Notes: a model not told the origin generated them from the letters alone. 64,000 bases of DNA from Pseudomonadota bacterium (GCA_003577275.1 QEVO01000002.1:590662-654661); one strand, 5' to 3'; shown: positions 8,613 through 16,360, counted from the first letter of the stretch. Made by a program: numbers and translations.

Positions 8613-9299
8613 TCAGGCGTTCCAGTCTTCAATTTTCATCCCGCGCGCCTTGGCGAGGCGGCGGAGCTTACCAGTCGGGTTGATGGCCACGGCGTCGCTC
8701 GCCCACTCGAACAGCGGCGCATCGGTGTGGTGATCGGAATAGGCGATGACATGCCGGCCCTGGGTCAGCGCGCTGACCGCCGCCAGGGCCCGGATCTTGG
8801 CCGGACCATAGCAATTCTCGCCGTCGATTAACGGCAGCAGCCGCGCATGCTGGTCCCAGGTCGAGCGGGTGGAAACCACGGCGTCAAAACCGAGACGGCG
8901 GCCGATGCGCTCGGCCAGGAAATCGAAGCTCGCCGTCACCATGATCAGGGTATGGCCGGCGGCGCGATGGCGCTCGATGGCGCGCTCGGCCCCCGGCCGC
9001 AAGCCGCCCGCCATCAACCGATCAACGAACATATCGGCGTAGCGCGCCACTTCGCCGCGGGTAAGGCCGGCGATGCTGACGGCGAGCATCCGTTCTTTGA
9101 AGGTCTTGCGATCGATCGCCTTGCGGACATAGGCCGCCATGGCCGCCACGACCCCCGGTACGGCGCGCAACAGCCTGCCCTGCCGCCACAGGCAAAACAG
9201 CAAAAAGGGGGTAAAGGTGCCGCGCCTCGTGATCGTCCGATCAAGATCGAAGACGGCCGCCACCGCCGCCCCCGAGGCGGTTTCCCGGGGTGCGGTCAT
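8613..9299 (-). CDS. HAD-IB family phosphatase
   Basis: A HAD-superfamily hydrolase of about 228 residues. The nucleophile motif FDLDRTIT lies near the N-terminus, motif II is MVTASFDFLAERIG, and the acidic C-terminal motif is AYSDHHTDAPLFEWA, as in SerB-like and HAD-IB enzymes. ATG 9299 is preferred; an ATG at 9332 would add eleven residues. It sits in the middle of the CDP-alcohol operon and probably removes a phosphate from the product of the phosphotransferase or from a precursor. Confidence 0.85.
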   Translation of the reverse strand: MTAPRETASGAAVAAVFDLDRTITRRGTFTPFLLFCLWRQGRLLRAVPGVVAAMAAYVRKAIDRKTFKERMLAVSIAGLTRGEVARYADMFVDRLMAGGLRPGAERAIERHRAAGHTLIMVTASFDFLAERIGRRLGFDAVVSTRSTWDQHARLLPLIDGENCYGPAKIRALAAVSALTQGRHVIAYSDHHTDAPLFEWASDAVAINPTGKLRRLAKARGMKIEDWNA

Positions 9300-9423
9300 G
9301 GCTTGCCTGACCTCGTAGCGCAGCGCTGACATCCTCGTCGCCGATCCATTCCTTGGCCTTTTCGACCGGCGCTACCATAGATCGGCAAACTTAAGCCACG
9401 CTTAAGTGATTGAAAAATTTCGC

Positions 9424-10614
9424 CTACTCGCTGAGCCAGGAGCGAATCGGGCGGCCCACGAGCCGCTCCGCCCCCGCCTGCAGAAGGCGGGCGATATGAA
9501 ACGGCACGCAGATCAGCGTCCATGCGGCCACCGCCAGGAAGCCCAAGTCCGGCCGGCCGAACAGCAGACTGATGGTCAGAATCACCATGTTGGGGTTGCG
9601 GCGGGCGGTGACCTCCCGCATCACGGAATCAAGCCGCCGCCAGACATGGATGTGAAAGCCGAAGCTGTGCATGAAGATAGCCTCGGCGATGCGGCCGACC
9701 ACATAGCCGATGAGAATGACCTCAAGCGCCGGCGCGCCATAGGCGGCCATCAGGCTGCTCTCGGCGTAGCCCGTGGCCTGCAGGCCCATCCACCACGCCC
9801 ACCACCAGAAGGGTGGGTGGATGAGGTCGATGCCATGGTCGAAGATGTTGCCGAGCTTGGAGGAGGTCAGCGTCACCCGCGCCAGCTTGCCGTCCACGGT
9901 ATCGAGGAACACCATGAGGTAGGCCGCCAGCATGCCCGGCCAGAAATCGCCGCGCCAGAATAGCCATTGCGTCAACAGCACCAGGAGCAGGCCGACGCTG
10001 GTCACCATATTGGGGGTCAGTTTAAGTTTGGAGGCCGCCAGCGTCACCCAGAAGGCGGGGATCGGCCAGACGTATTTGGTCACGATGTCGGTCACGCCCT
10101 TATAGGCGGCGCGGTACATCGCCCATTCGATGGCGCGTTCGGATTGCTCGCGCATGGACGCCACCAGCGGCGGCTCCGCCTTGCGCAGGGCCTTGTTGTA
10201 GGCGCCGCAGATATCGTCCACCGTCACCACCCGCATGCCGGCCGGGATCGGCGCGCCGCCTAGGCCGCCTGCCGCCACCGCTTGGCGCACGGCGGCAACC
10301 GCCTCCGCCGGAGCGTGGGCGGCGATCACCGTCTCCCCCGCCTGGCTGTTGGCGGTGACGATGACGCCCGGATTGTCCAGAATGGCATTGAGCACACGGG
10401 CGTCGAGGTACCAGTCGGCGCGCAACAGCGCCGCCGCGACGCCGGGGGGCGGTTGATCGGCATAGACCGCCGGGCGTTTTGACTTCGCCAGCGCCCGGAT
10501 CAGCCGGGCCTTGGGCGTCATTCCCCACAAGGCGATGCCGCCGTCGCCGATCAGCGACACCGCAATCGTCGGCGCATCTGCCAGGTTGCCGTGCTGGTTT
10601 TTCTTTCGCGTCAT
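9424..10614 (-). CDS. CDP-alcohol phosphatidyltransferase with degenerate N-terminal NTP-transferase-like domain
   Basis: A membrane enzyme of about 396 residues. The C-terminal half has several membrane helices and the complete family signature D-x2-DG-x2-AR-x8-G-x3-D-x3-D (DTVDGKLAR ... GNIFDHGID), which transfers a phospho-alcohol from a CDP carrier. The first 170 residues look like a decayed nucleotidyltransferase fold (GDGGIALWGMTPKARLIRAL). The domain order therefore mirrors bifunctional inositol-phosphate cytidylyltransferase/DIPP synthases. An RBS GGAG seven bases before ATG 10614 sets the start; an ATG at 10626 is also in frame. It leads the three-gene operon. Confidence 0.87.
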   Translation of the reverse strand: MTRKKNQHGNLADAPTIAVSLIGDGGIALWGMTPKARLIRALAKSKRPAVYADQPPPGVAAALLRADWYLDARVLNAILDNPGVIVTANSQAGETVIAAHAPAEAVAAVRQAVAAGGLGGAPIPAGMRVVTVDDICGAYNKALRKAEPPLVASMREQSERAIEWAMYRAAYKGVTDIVTKYVWPIPAFWVTLAASKLKLTPNMVTSVGLLLVLLTQWLFWRGDFWPGMLAAYLMVFLDTVDGKLARVTLTSSKLGNIFDHGIDLIHPPFWWWAWWMGLQATGYAESSLMAAYGAPALEVILIGYVVGRIAEAIFMHSFGFHIHVWRRLDSVMREVTARRNPNMVILTISLLFGRPDLGFLAVAAWTLICVPFHIARLLQAGAERLVGRPIRSWLSE

Positions 10615-10634
10615 CCACAACTCCATCCCCGCCT

Positions 10635-10711
10635 AGTGTGGTGGAACTGAAGTTCGCTACATTGCTGTTGTAAGGTGCAGTCAAGCGAACTTCAGTTCCA
10701 AGAACCACACT
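10635..10711. repeat. MITE-like palindromic element A
   Basis: The left arm AGTGTGGTGGAACTGAAGT with TCGCT matches the reverse complement of the right arm AGCGAACTTCAGTTCC/AAGAACCACACT, apart from a four-base gap in the left arm. A TA precedes the left end. Core GAAGTTCGC is shared with element B just downstream. Confidence 0.8.
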
Positions 10712-10727
10712 GGAATCATATAAATAG

Positions 10728-10802
10728 CTAGTGTCCTTTTGAATACGAAGTTCGCGAAGACCGGACTGCGATATGAGGCGAACTTCGGATTCAGGACACT
10801 AG
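10728..10802. repeat. MITE-like palindromic element B
   Basis: Ends CTAGTGTCC and GGACACTAG form a perfect terminal inverted repeat. The inner arms GAATACGAAGTTCGC and GCGAACTTCGGATTC are also nearly complementary. TA dinucleotides at both ends fit a TA target-site duplication. It lies in the divergent promoter region of the SDR gene. Confidence 0.8.
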
Positions 10803-10916
10803 ACGAAGGGCATCCTAACGAGCTGGCGCACGTGATCAAGAGAATCGCGCATTGTGCCGGGAGTAAGGCTTTGGCAAACTGCCGCCCGACAGTCCCACCA
10901 ATTGGAGTCAACAGCT

Positions 10917-11711
10917 ATGGATCTCGGTCTGAAAGACAAAATCGCCCTTGTCGCGGCGTCCAGCCAGGGGCTGGGCAAGGCGACGGCGCTGGCGCTGGCC
11001 CGCGAAGGGGCTCGGGTAGTGATCAGCGGCCGCCAGGAGTCGGCGCTCGCCGCCGCCAAAGCGGAGATCGAAGCCGCCGTCCCTGGCGCGGTGGTGCGGG
11101 CCATCGTCGCCGATGTGACCAAGCTTGACGACATCGAGCGGCTGGTGGCGGATACGGTGGCCGCCTGCGGCGCCCTTCATATCCTCGTCACCAACGCCGG
11201 CGGGCCGCCGCCCGGCACCTTTGAGGCGGTGTCCGACGAGGACTGGCAGCGCGCCTTCCAGCTCACCGTGATGTCGGCGGTGCGGCTGGGCCGCGCGGCG
11301 CTGCCTCACATGCGCCGCCAAAAGTGGGGCCGCATCATCAATATCGCCTCCAGCTCGGTCAAACAGCCGATCCGCGACCTGGTGCTGTCAAACAGCCTGC
11401 GCTTGAGTGTGGTGGGCATGGCCAAGGCGCTGGCCGGCGAGTGCGCCGCCAACAACATCACCGTCAACACCGTCGGTCCCGGCTGGACCCGCACCGACCG
11501 GGTGACGCAGATTTTTCAAAATCGCGCCGCGCGGACCAAGATCAGCGAGGAGGATATCGAGCGCGCCATTACCGCCGCCATCCCCATGGGCCGCCTGGGC
11601 CGCCCCGAGGAACTGGCGGACGTGGTGACATTCCTCGCGTCCGAGCGGGCCAGCTACGTCACCGGGGTTTTCCTGCCAGTGGACGGCGGCGCCGTCAATT
11701 CGCCGCTTTAG
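10917..11711 (+). CDS. Divergent short-chain dehydrogenase/reductase
   Basis: A 264-residue Rossmann-fold SDR, similar in length to FabG. The cofactor-binding loop is ASSQGLGKA, NAGG follows, and the C-terminal part ends with VTGVFLPVDGG. Where the catalytic Y-x3-K should be, the sequence reads LSNSLRLSVVGMAKALA, so the canonical tyrosine and lysine are replaced. A conserved SDR subgroup shares this change, so the protein may still bind a nucleotide and a substrate by another mechanism. ATG 10917 matches the family N-terminus (MDLGLKDKIALV). It is followed by the glycosyltransferase gene. Confidence 0.85.
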   Translation: MDLGLKDKIALVAASSQGLGKATALALAREGARVVISGRQESALAAAKAEIEAAVPGAVVRAIVADVTKLDDIERLVADTVAACGALHILVTNAGGPPPGTFEAVSDEDWQRAFQLTVMSAVRLGRAALPHMRRQKWGRIINIASSSVKQPIRDLVLSNSLRLSVVGMAKALAGECAANNITVNTVGPGWTRTDRVTQIFQNRAARTKISEEDIERAITAAIPMGRLGRPEELADVVTFLASERASYVTGVFLPVDGGAVNSPL

Positions 11712-11784
11712 CGATATTTTAAAGACATTGAGGTCAAATCCGGAGGGAGGCGTCCGTAGCATGACGCCAAGAGGGAATTGAAAC

Positions 11785-12738
11785 TTGTCCGAATCGCCCA
11801 CTGTTTCCGTCATCATCCCGAGCTACAATTCCGGCGTTTATCTGCGCCAGGCGGTGGCTTCAGCGCTGGCGCAGAAGGGCGATAATTTTACCCTTCAAGA
11901 CATCATCATCGCCAACGACCACTCCAGTGATCCCGTCTCCTGCGCGGTTCTGGAGGAAGTATCGCAGATCCCCAAAGTGCGCGTGCTGGCGAATGAAGGC
12001 CGCAAAGGCTGTCCCGGCGCGCGCAATTTCGCCATTCAAGCGTCGAATGCCGATTGGCTGGCGCTGCTTGACGCCGACGACGCATTTCTCGAGGGCGCCC
12101 TGGCGGCGCGGATGGCGGCGCTCGATGCGTACCCGGACGCCACTTGGATCGGCGGCGACTTCATTTATTGCGATGCCGAGCTGCAGCCGAGCGAGCAGCC
12201 CTTCTACGCCACGCGCCCCCATACTCGCGCCTGGCTTTATGACGACGCCGCGGCGCACGTGCGACTAACGCAGCCGGTAAAAATCTTCGCCACCATCAAC
12301 CTGGCGATGCCCAGCGCGGTCATGATCCGCCGCGATCGGGTGCTCGCCCATGGGTTATTTGATGAAAGCCTCGGCAAGGCCGAAGACATCGACATGTGGC
12401 TGCGTCTGTCAAGGACGGAGGATTATATTTTCGCCCGTACCCCGGTTACCTATTATCGCGTTCACGGCGGCTCCATGACCCAGATTGAGCCGTCACGCGC
12501 CTGGAAGATCAAGATTTATGAAAAACACCTGCGCAACCCATTGATGCGCGACTGTCGCGCCGTGCTGCAGCGGCAGATCGCCAAATTTCTAACCGAGGAG
12601 GCCCGGCTGCTCCGGCAGGGACGAGCCATCAGCGAACTCGCTGCGGTCTTCGGCCGCTCTCTACGCTATGCCCCCGCCTGCCCGCGGGCGCCGCTTATCG
12701 TCTTGCAGCAACTGCTGGCGGCGGCAGCGGGCAGATAA
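11785..12738 (+). CDS. Family 2 glycosyltransferase
   Basis: A 317-residue GT-A-fold transferase. The N-terminal VSVIIPSYNSGVYLRQAV is typical, IIANDHSSD supplies a nucleotide-binding acidic patch, and LLDADDAF is the metal-binding D-x-D. RVHGGSMT lies further on. The start is TTG 11785, preceded by GAGGG; an upstream ATG at 11761 is closed by a stop. It probably adds a sugar to an extracellular polysaccharide or glycolipid. Acceptor and donor are unknown. Confidence 0.88.
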   Translation: MSESPTVSVIIPSYNSGVYLRQAVASALAQKGDNFTLQDIIIANDHSSDPVSCAVLEEVSQIPKVRVLANEGRKGCPGARNFAIQASNADWLALLDADDAFLEGALAARMAALDAYPDATWIGGDFIYCDAELQPSEQPFYATRPHTRAWLYDDAAAHVRLTQPVKIFATINLAMPSAVMIRRDRVLAHGLFDESLGKAEDIDMWLRLSRTEDYIFARTPVTYYRVHGGSMTQIEPSRAWKIKIYEKHLRNPLMRDCRAVLQRQIAKFLTEEARLLRQGRAISELAAVFGRSLRYAPACPRAPLIVLQQLLAAAAGR

Positions 12739-12876
12739 GCCTCGGTAGCATTCCCCCAAGCTGGCGACATCCGCTAAACGTCCCCGTTTATTGTCACAAC
12801 TCATAAGGGAAGATCGTCTAATCATAATAAAATATTAATCTATTTTTGAAATCTATGTTATATAAAATAGAAGACC

Positions 12877-12894
12877 GTTTGTTTTATAACAAAC
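12877..12894. promoter_or_regulatory. Inverted repeat upstream of PAS kinase
   Basis: GTTTGTT-TTAT-AACAAAC forms a perfect 7-base stem with a four-base loop in an A+T-rich 250-base intergenic region. It is about 97 bases before the kinase start. It may be an operator or an RNA hairpin. Confidence 0.4.
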
Positions 12895-12990
12895 AGTTTC
12901 GTCTGCGGCAAGGGTAGGCCCCACGCTCCGCGTCGCAACCGCTTCTTTAACTGCAATCATGCTCGACTTGATGGGCTGTGGGGAAAAACA

Positions 12991-14526
12991 ATGACAATCA
13001 CACAGGGCATGCCGCAACAGACCGGCCGACCTGCCAACGAACCGCCGTTGCAACTTCCGGCAACCGCCGCCGACCGCAGCCGAAAAAAACATGGATTTTG
13101 GCTGCCCCCCATCGCCCTGATCGTCGGCGCGATATCCTGCATTTCATTCTACTTATTCGTGTCCATGTCGCCAGCCGAGCAACTCTTCATAAAATCCGAT
13201 CACCTGGTCCTTTTTCATGTCTTGTCGATCGTCGCGGTGCTGCTGCTGGCGGTGGGGGTCGCTCATTGGGAATACGGGCAGTTGGAAAAATCTCGTCGCC
13301 ATGCAGAGCAGAGCGCCAGCAACACCCATGACTTTCTGCAAGGCATATTGGATGCCTCCTTCGATGCCGTCATCTCCGTCGATGCTGGGCAGAACATCAC
13401 CTACTTCAGCCGTCAGGCGGAAGCCATTTTCGGGTATAAGTCCGAAGAGGTCATCGGTAAATCGCTTGACTTGCTCATCCCCTCCCCATCCCGCCGTCGC
13501 CACAAAGAGTTCGCCAAAAATTTCACCGATGGAGCTGAAGCGGCCAGAACCATGGGAAAGTGGCGGATAGTGCCTGGGTTGACGAAGGATGGACGGGAAA
13601 TCTCTACCATCACCCGTATCGTGCGTCACCGTGATTTAAATGGCGCGCCGATGGCAACGGCGACCGTGCGGGATGTGACGGAGTTGGAAAAACGCGAGAT
13701 CCTGTTAAGCAGGACGCTGGCGGAAGTGGCGCGCTCGGATAAAAGGCTGCGCGCCTTTTTCGCGCAATTTACCCATGAGCTGCGCACGCCCCTTAACGCC
13801 GTGGTTGGGTTTAGCGAACTTTCGCTGCATCATGCGCAGAAAGGCAGGCGCGATCAAGCTGAAGAATATATGCGCTATGTCGTCGATGCCGGCCTCCGCC
13901 TCAGCAAACTCATTGACAGCGTTCTGGAATATCGCCGCATCGATGATGTTTTGGATGACAGCAATTGTGAGGAGGTCAATGTCATTGATGTTTTCCAGTC
14001 TATCGCCAAGCGCATCAACCGTCAGGAGGATGATGAGGTCCTCACCCTCAAGACAGCCACAGCCGCATTTCCGATATTCGCCATACCCGAGATGATCGAG
14101 AGCTATTTCGAGGTCTTCTTGGAACTGTTCACGTCCAGAAGCAAAAAACCGCGGATATTACATCTTGATGTCGAAGGCGAGAGCGTCGTTATTCGCGACG
14201 CGGGCGGCGCGCAGATGAGCGCCCTGACCTCAATTTTTCACGACCTGGACCGGCTCAATAACCTCAACTTCGATGATGTCATCCGCTCCTCGGAAAGCAT
14301 GGACATGCGCCTGTTTTCGTTATGGAAGCTGGCCGACGTTTGTCAAATATCCTGCGAAATCTCCGCCGCAACCCCCTCGGAACTGAAATTGACCTTCGGC
14401 AGCGTCCGCCAGGCGGTGGTCTACCGGGAGGAGGACGGCAGCGTCGATGACGCCGCGCATTTCAAGGCCGCCAAGCAAGCCAAGGAGACGCGACGCATGC
14501 GGCAGAATCTCCAGAAATCCGCCTGA
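12991..14526 (+). CDS. PAS-domain histidine kinase with degenerate ATPase domain
   Basis: A 511-residue membrane protein. Two helices (about 36-56 and 72-92) are joined by a short loop, followed by a PAS domain (about 113-233) and a dimerisation helix with H262 in FTHELRTPLNAVVGFSE. Beyond that, no recognisable N box (NLxxNA), DxGxG or GxGLG boxes appear; the equivalent region reads YFEVFLELFTSRSKKP and IRDAGGAQMSAL. It may therefore bind ATP poorly or act as a phosphotransfer or scaffold protein. It precedes the mini PEP-CTERM genes by 200 bases on the same strand. Confidence 0.85.
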   Translation: MTITQGMPQQTGRPANEPPLQLPATAADRSRKKHGFWLPPIALIVGAISCISFYLFVSMSPAEQLFIKSDHLVLFHVLSIVAVLLLAVGVAHWEYGQLEKSRRHAEQSASNTHDFLQGILDASFDAVISVDAGQNITYFSRQAEAIFGYKSEEVIGKSLDLLIPSPSRRRHKEFAKNFTDGAEAARTMGKWRIVPGLTKDGREISTITRIVRHRDLNGAPMATATVRDVTELEKREILLSRTLAEVARSDKRLRAFFAQFTHELRTPLNAVVGFSELSLHHAQKGRRDQAEEYMRYVVDAGLRLSKLIDSVLEYRRIDDVLDDSNCEEVNVIDVFQSIAKRINRQEDDEVLTLKTATAAFPIFAIPEMIESYFEVFLELFTSRSKKPRILHLDVEGESVVIRDAGGAQMSALTSIFHDLDRLNNLNFDDVIRSSESMDMRLFSLWKLADVCQISCEISAATPSELKLTFGSVRQAVVYREEDGSVDDAAHFKAAKQAKETRRMRQNLQKSA

Positions 14527-14632
14527 TCAAATATCGCCATTCCCTCGATAACTGTCGGATTTCCTTACGATTTCGTCATACCTACCGTAGAGCTGTCGCA
14601 ATAACTATTTAAAATAGCGATACATTTTTTTC

Positions 14633-14647
14633 TGGCATAAATATTGC
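14633..14647 (+). promoter_or_regulatory. Sigma-54 (RpoN) promoter of the mini PEP-CTERM genes
   Basis: TGGCATAAATATTGC matches the -24/-12 consensus TGGCAC-N5-TTGC, with GG and GC exactly ten bases apart. Expected transcription start is near 14659, about 70 bases before the first mini gene. A second match lies before the other PEP-CTERM gene at 54.57 kb. Confidence 0.7.
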
Positions 14648-14662
14648 GTGGTTGCTCTGCTG

Positions 14663-14691
14663 CGGGGCGATGTGGCGTTTTTGTCGCCCCG
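14663..14691 (+). promoter_or_regulatory. Leader hairpin before first mini PEP-CTERM gene
   Basis: CGGGGCGA and TCGCCCCG form an 8-base stem within the predicted 5' leader, between the sigma-54 promoter and the RBS. It could stabilise the mRNA. Confidence 0.5.
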
Positions 14692-14728
14692 TTGCAAGAC
14701 CAACATAAATTTAAGAGGGATGCTGATC

Positions 14729-14914
14729 ATGAAAACATTGAGCGTACTTGTAAAAGGCGTGGCCGTCGGTATGGCGGTCGGCGTTTTGACCGCGCCGGCG
14801 GTGGTTTTTGCCGGCACCGCGCCGGCGCCGATCCCGGAGCCCACCACCCTGGGTATATTCGCCGTCGCCTCGGCCGGCGCGGCAGTCGCGTATCGTCTAT
14901 TCCGCCGTAAGTAA
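14729..14914 (+). CDS. Mini PEP-CTERM protein 1 (61 residues)
   Basis: The protein consists of an N-terminal signal peptide (basic start, hydrophobic core, cleavage near VVFA-G) and a PEP-CTERM sorting signal (PEP, then a hydrophobic helix, then YRLFRRK). Only about seven residues, GTAPAPI, separate the two. PEP-CTERM tails are normally recognised by an exosortase at the inner membrane; none is encoded here. RBS AGAGGG sits at a good distance from ATG 14729, so this start is preferred over ATG 14720. It is paralogous to the next gene (shared AYRLFRR end). Confidence 0.8.
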   Translation: MKTLSVLVKGVAVGMAVGVLTAPAVVFAGTAPAPIPEPTTLGIFAVASAGAAVAYRLFRRK

Positions 14915-14928
14915 GGTAGCTGGAGTGG

Positions 14929-14949
14929 GGCCGCCTGTTATGGGCGGCC
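14929..14949 (+). promoter_or_regulatory. Intercistronic hairpin between the two mini genes
   Basis: GGCCGCC and GGCGGCC form a 7-base stem with no following T run. It lies in the 60-base gap between the two mini genes and may act as a processing or stabilising hairpin. Confidence 0.5.
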
Positions 14950-14974
14950 TAACCTTCTAATTGTGGAGACAACA

Positions 14975-15145
14975 ATGCTGAAGACCGTTGTGCGCACATT
15001 GGGATTGACGCTGACCGCCATGGCCGCCGCTTCGCCGGCATGGGCCACCACCGCGCCGGTGCCGGTGCCTGAACCGACGGCCCTGAGCATCATGGCGGTA
15101 TCGGCGGCGGGCGCCGCCTTGGCGTATCGCCTGTTCCGCCGCTAG
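14975..15145 (+). CDS. Mini PEP-CTERM protein 2 (56 residues)
   Basis: It has the same plan as its neighbour: a signal peptide (MLKTVVRTLGLTLTAMAAAS, cleavage near AWA-T), a spacer of about seven residues (TTAPVPV), then PEP, a transmembrane stretch and YRLFRR. ATG 14975 has GGAGA upstream; a GTG at 14963 is in frame but lacks an RBS. If both processing sites were used, only about ten residues would be released. The stop is five bases before the hydroxylase gene, so the three genes probably form one operon. Confidence 0.8.
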   Translation: MLKTVVRTLGLTLTAMAAASPAWATTAPVPVPEPTALSIMAVSAAGAALAYRLFRR

Positions 15146-15150
15146 GAACT

Positions 15151-15987
15151 GTGATCGATTTTATTCTAGCCAACGAGCGGGAAATCTATTCCGTCTCGTA
15201 TTTTCTGGCGCTGACCGCCGTCGCCTTGTGGGAGATGGCGGCGCCGCGCCGCGCCCTGACGCAATCTCTCAAGCGGCGCTGGACCGGCAATTTCGCCATC
15301 ACCATACTCGACATCATCGTCATCCGCCTGGTGTTTCCCATGGCCGCAGTGGGCATGGCGCTGCTGGCGGAAGATTGGCGATTTGGGCTCTTCAACAATA
15401 TCGATGCGCCATTTTGGATCGCCGCCGCCGTCAGCATCCTCGCCATCGATTTTGCCCGCTACCTGCAACACTTTTTGCTGCATCATTGGTCGCCACTGTG
15501 GCGGCTGCATCGCGTGCATCACGCCGACCTTGATTACGATTTTACCGTCGGCCTGCGCTTCCATCCGTTGGAAGGGCTTTATTCCATGGGCTTCGTCGTC
15601 GCCGCCGTGATATTGGTCGGCGCGCCGCCGGTGGTGGTTGCCCTGATGGAAGCCGCAACCGCCATCTCCGGCGTATTCGTCCACGCCAATGCCCGCCTGC
15701 CGCAGGGTTTGGATCGCCTTCTTCGCACCGTCATCGTCACCCCCGACATGCATCGCGTGCACCACTCCACGGTGCGCATCGAACAGGACAGCAATTACGG
15801 CGCTGTCTTCCCTTTTTGGGATAAGCTGATGCGGACCTATCGCCCGCAGCCGGCGGCGGGCCATCAAGGCATGACCATCGGATTGCCGGACATGCGGGAT
15901 GAGAAGTGCCTCGGCTTGTCGTGGATGCTCACGGCGCCGTTCCTGCCGCAGCCCCCAACCAGCCGCTCCGCAGAGGGGGCATCTTAA
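15151..15987 (+). CDS. Sterol desaturase / fatty-acid hydroxylase family protein
   Basis: A 278-residue integral membrane di-iron protein. Several hydrophobic helices precede the histidine boxes HFLLHH, HRVHH and, near 200-207, MHRVHHST, which bind the iron pair. Such enzymes hydroxylate or desaturate lipids, sterols or carotenoids in the inner membrane. It starts at GTG 15151 immediately after the second mini PEP-CTERM gene, with AGGAA just before. Substrate unknown; the link with the PEP-CTERM genes hints at envelope lipid modification. Confidence 0.85.
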   Translation: MIDFILANEREIYSVSYFLALTAVALWEMAAPRRALTQSLKRRWTGNFAITILDIIVIRLVFPMAAVGMALLAEDWRFGLFNNIDAPFWIAAAVSILAIDFARYLQHFLLHHWSPLWRLHRVHHADLDYDFTVGLRFHPLEGLYSMGFVVAAVILVGAPPVVVALMEAATAISGVFVHANARLPQGLDRLLRTVIVTPDMHRVHHSTVRIEQDSNYGAVFPFWDKLMRTYRPQPAAGHQGMTIGLPDMRDEKCLGLSWMLTAPFLPQPPTSRSAEGAS

Positions 15988-16156
15988 GTACTGATATAAT
16001 ACAATTTTTTTGTTGCTGTGGCCACTGCCCAGGAGGTCGGAGATCTTGCTTGCGCATAAGGCGCCGTGGCCGCCGCCCAGGCGGTTTTCCTGGCCGCCAG
16101 GGCCGAGGGCGCGGGGGTCCGGCTTACCCTCTAATCGGCCCCCTTTGGAATTCTCC

Positions 16157-16186
16157 TTGACATTCAATGCCCGGGAGCTCATCTAT
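16157..16186 (+). promoter_or_regulatory. Sigma-70-type promoter of the helicase gene
   Basis: TTGACA at 16157-16162 and ATCTAT at 16181-16186 are 18 bases apart. The transcript would have a leader of about 165 bases before the helicase, as is common for cold-induced mRNAs. The rest of the 373-base gap (15988-16360) holds no gene or known RNA that I can recognise. Confidence 0.5.
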
Positions 16187-16360
16187 ACGCCACGCTGATT
16201 TCTCGTGATCGCGCGACTTCTTGCCCTTTGGGGCGGCGGTTCATCCGAGATAATCCCTTGAAATTTCGTCCGACCCAGAAGCGCGTGGGAATTGACGACA
16301 CGCGCCGCGGCAACATCGTGGACCGATGTGCGGCACTTGGTGTTTAGGATTAACAATAAC

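Noticed and set aside
15166..16182. Open frame of 338 codons on the minus strand, antisense to the hydroxylase gene
   Set aside because: It is rich in arginine and histidine, and its plus-strand complement encodes a protein with intact histidine boxes. This is the usual shadow of a high-G+C gene.
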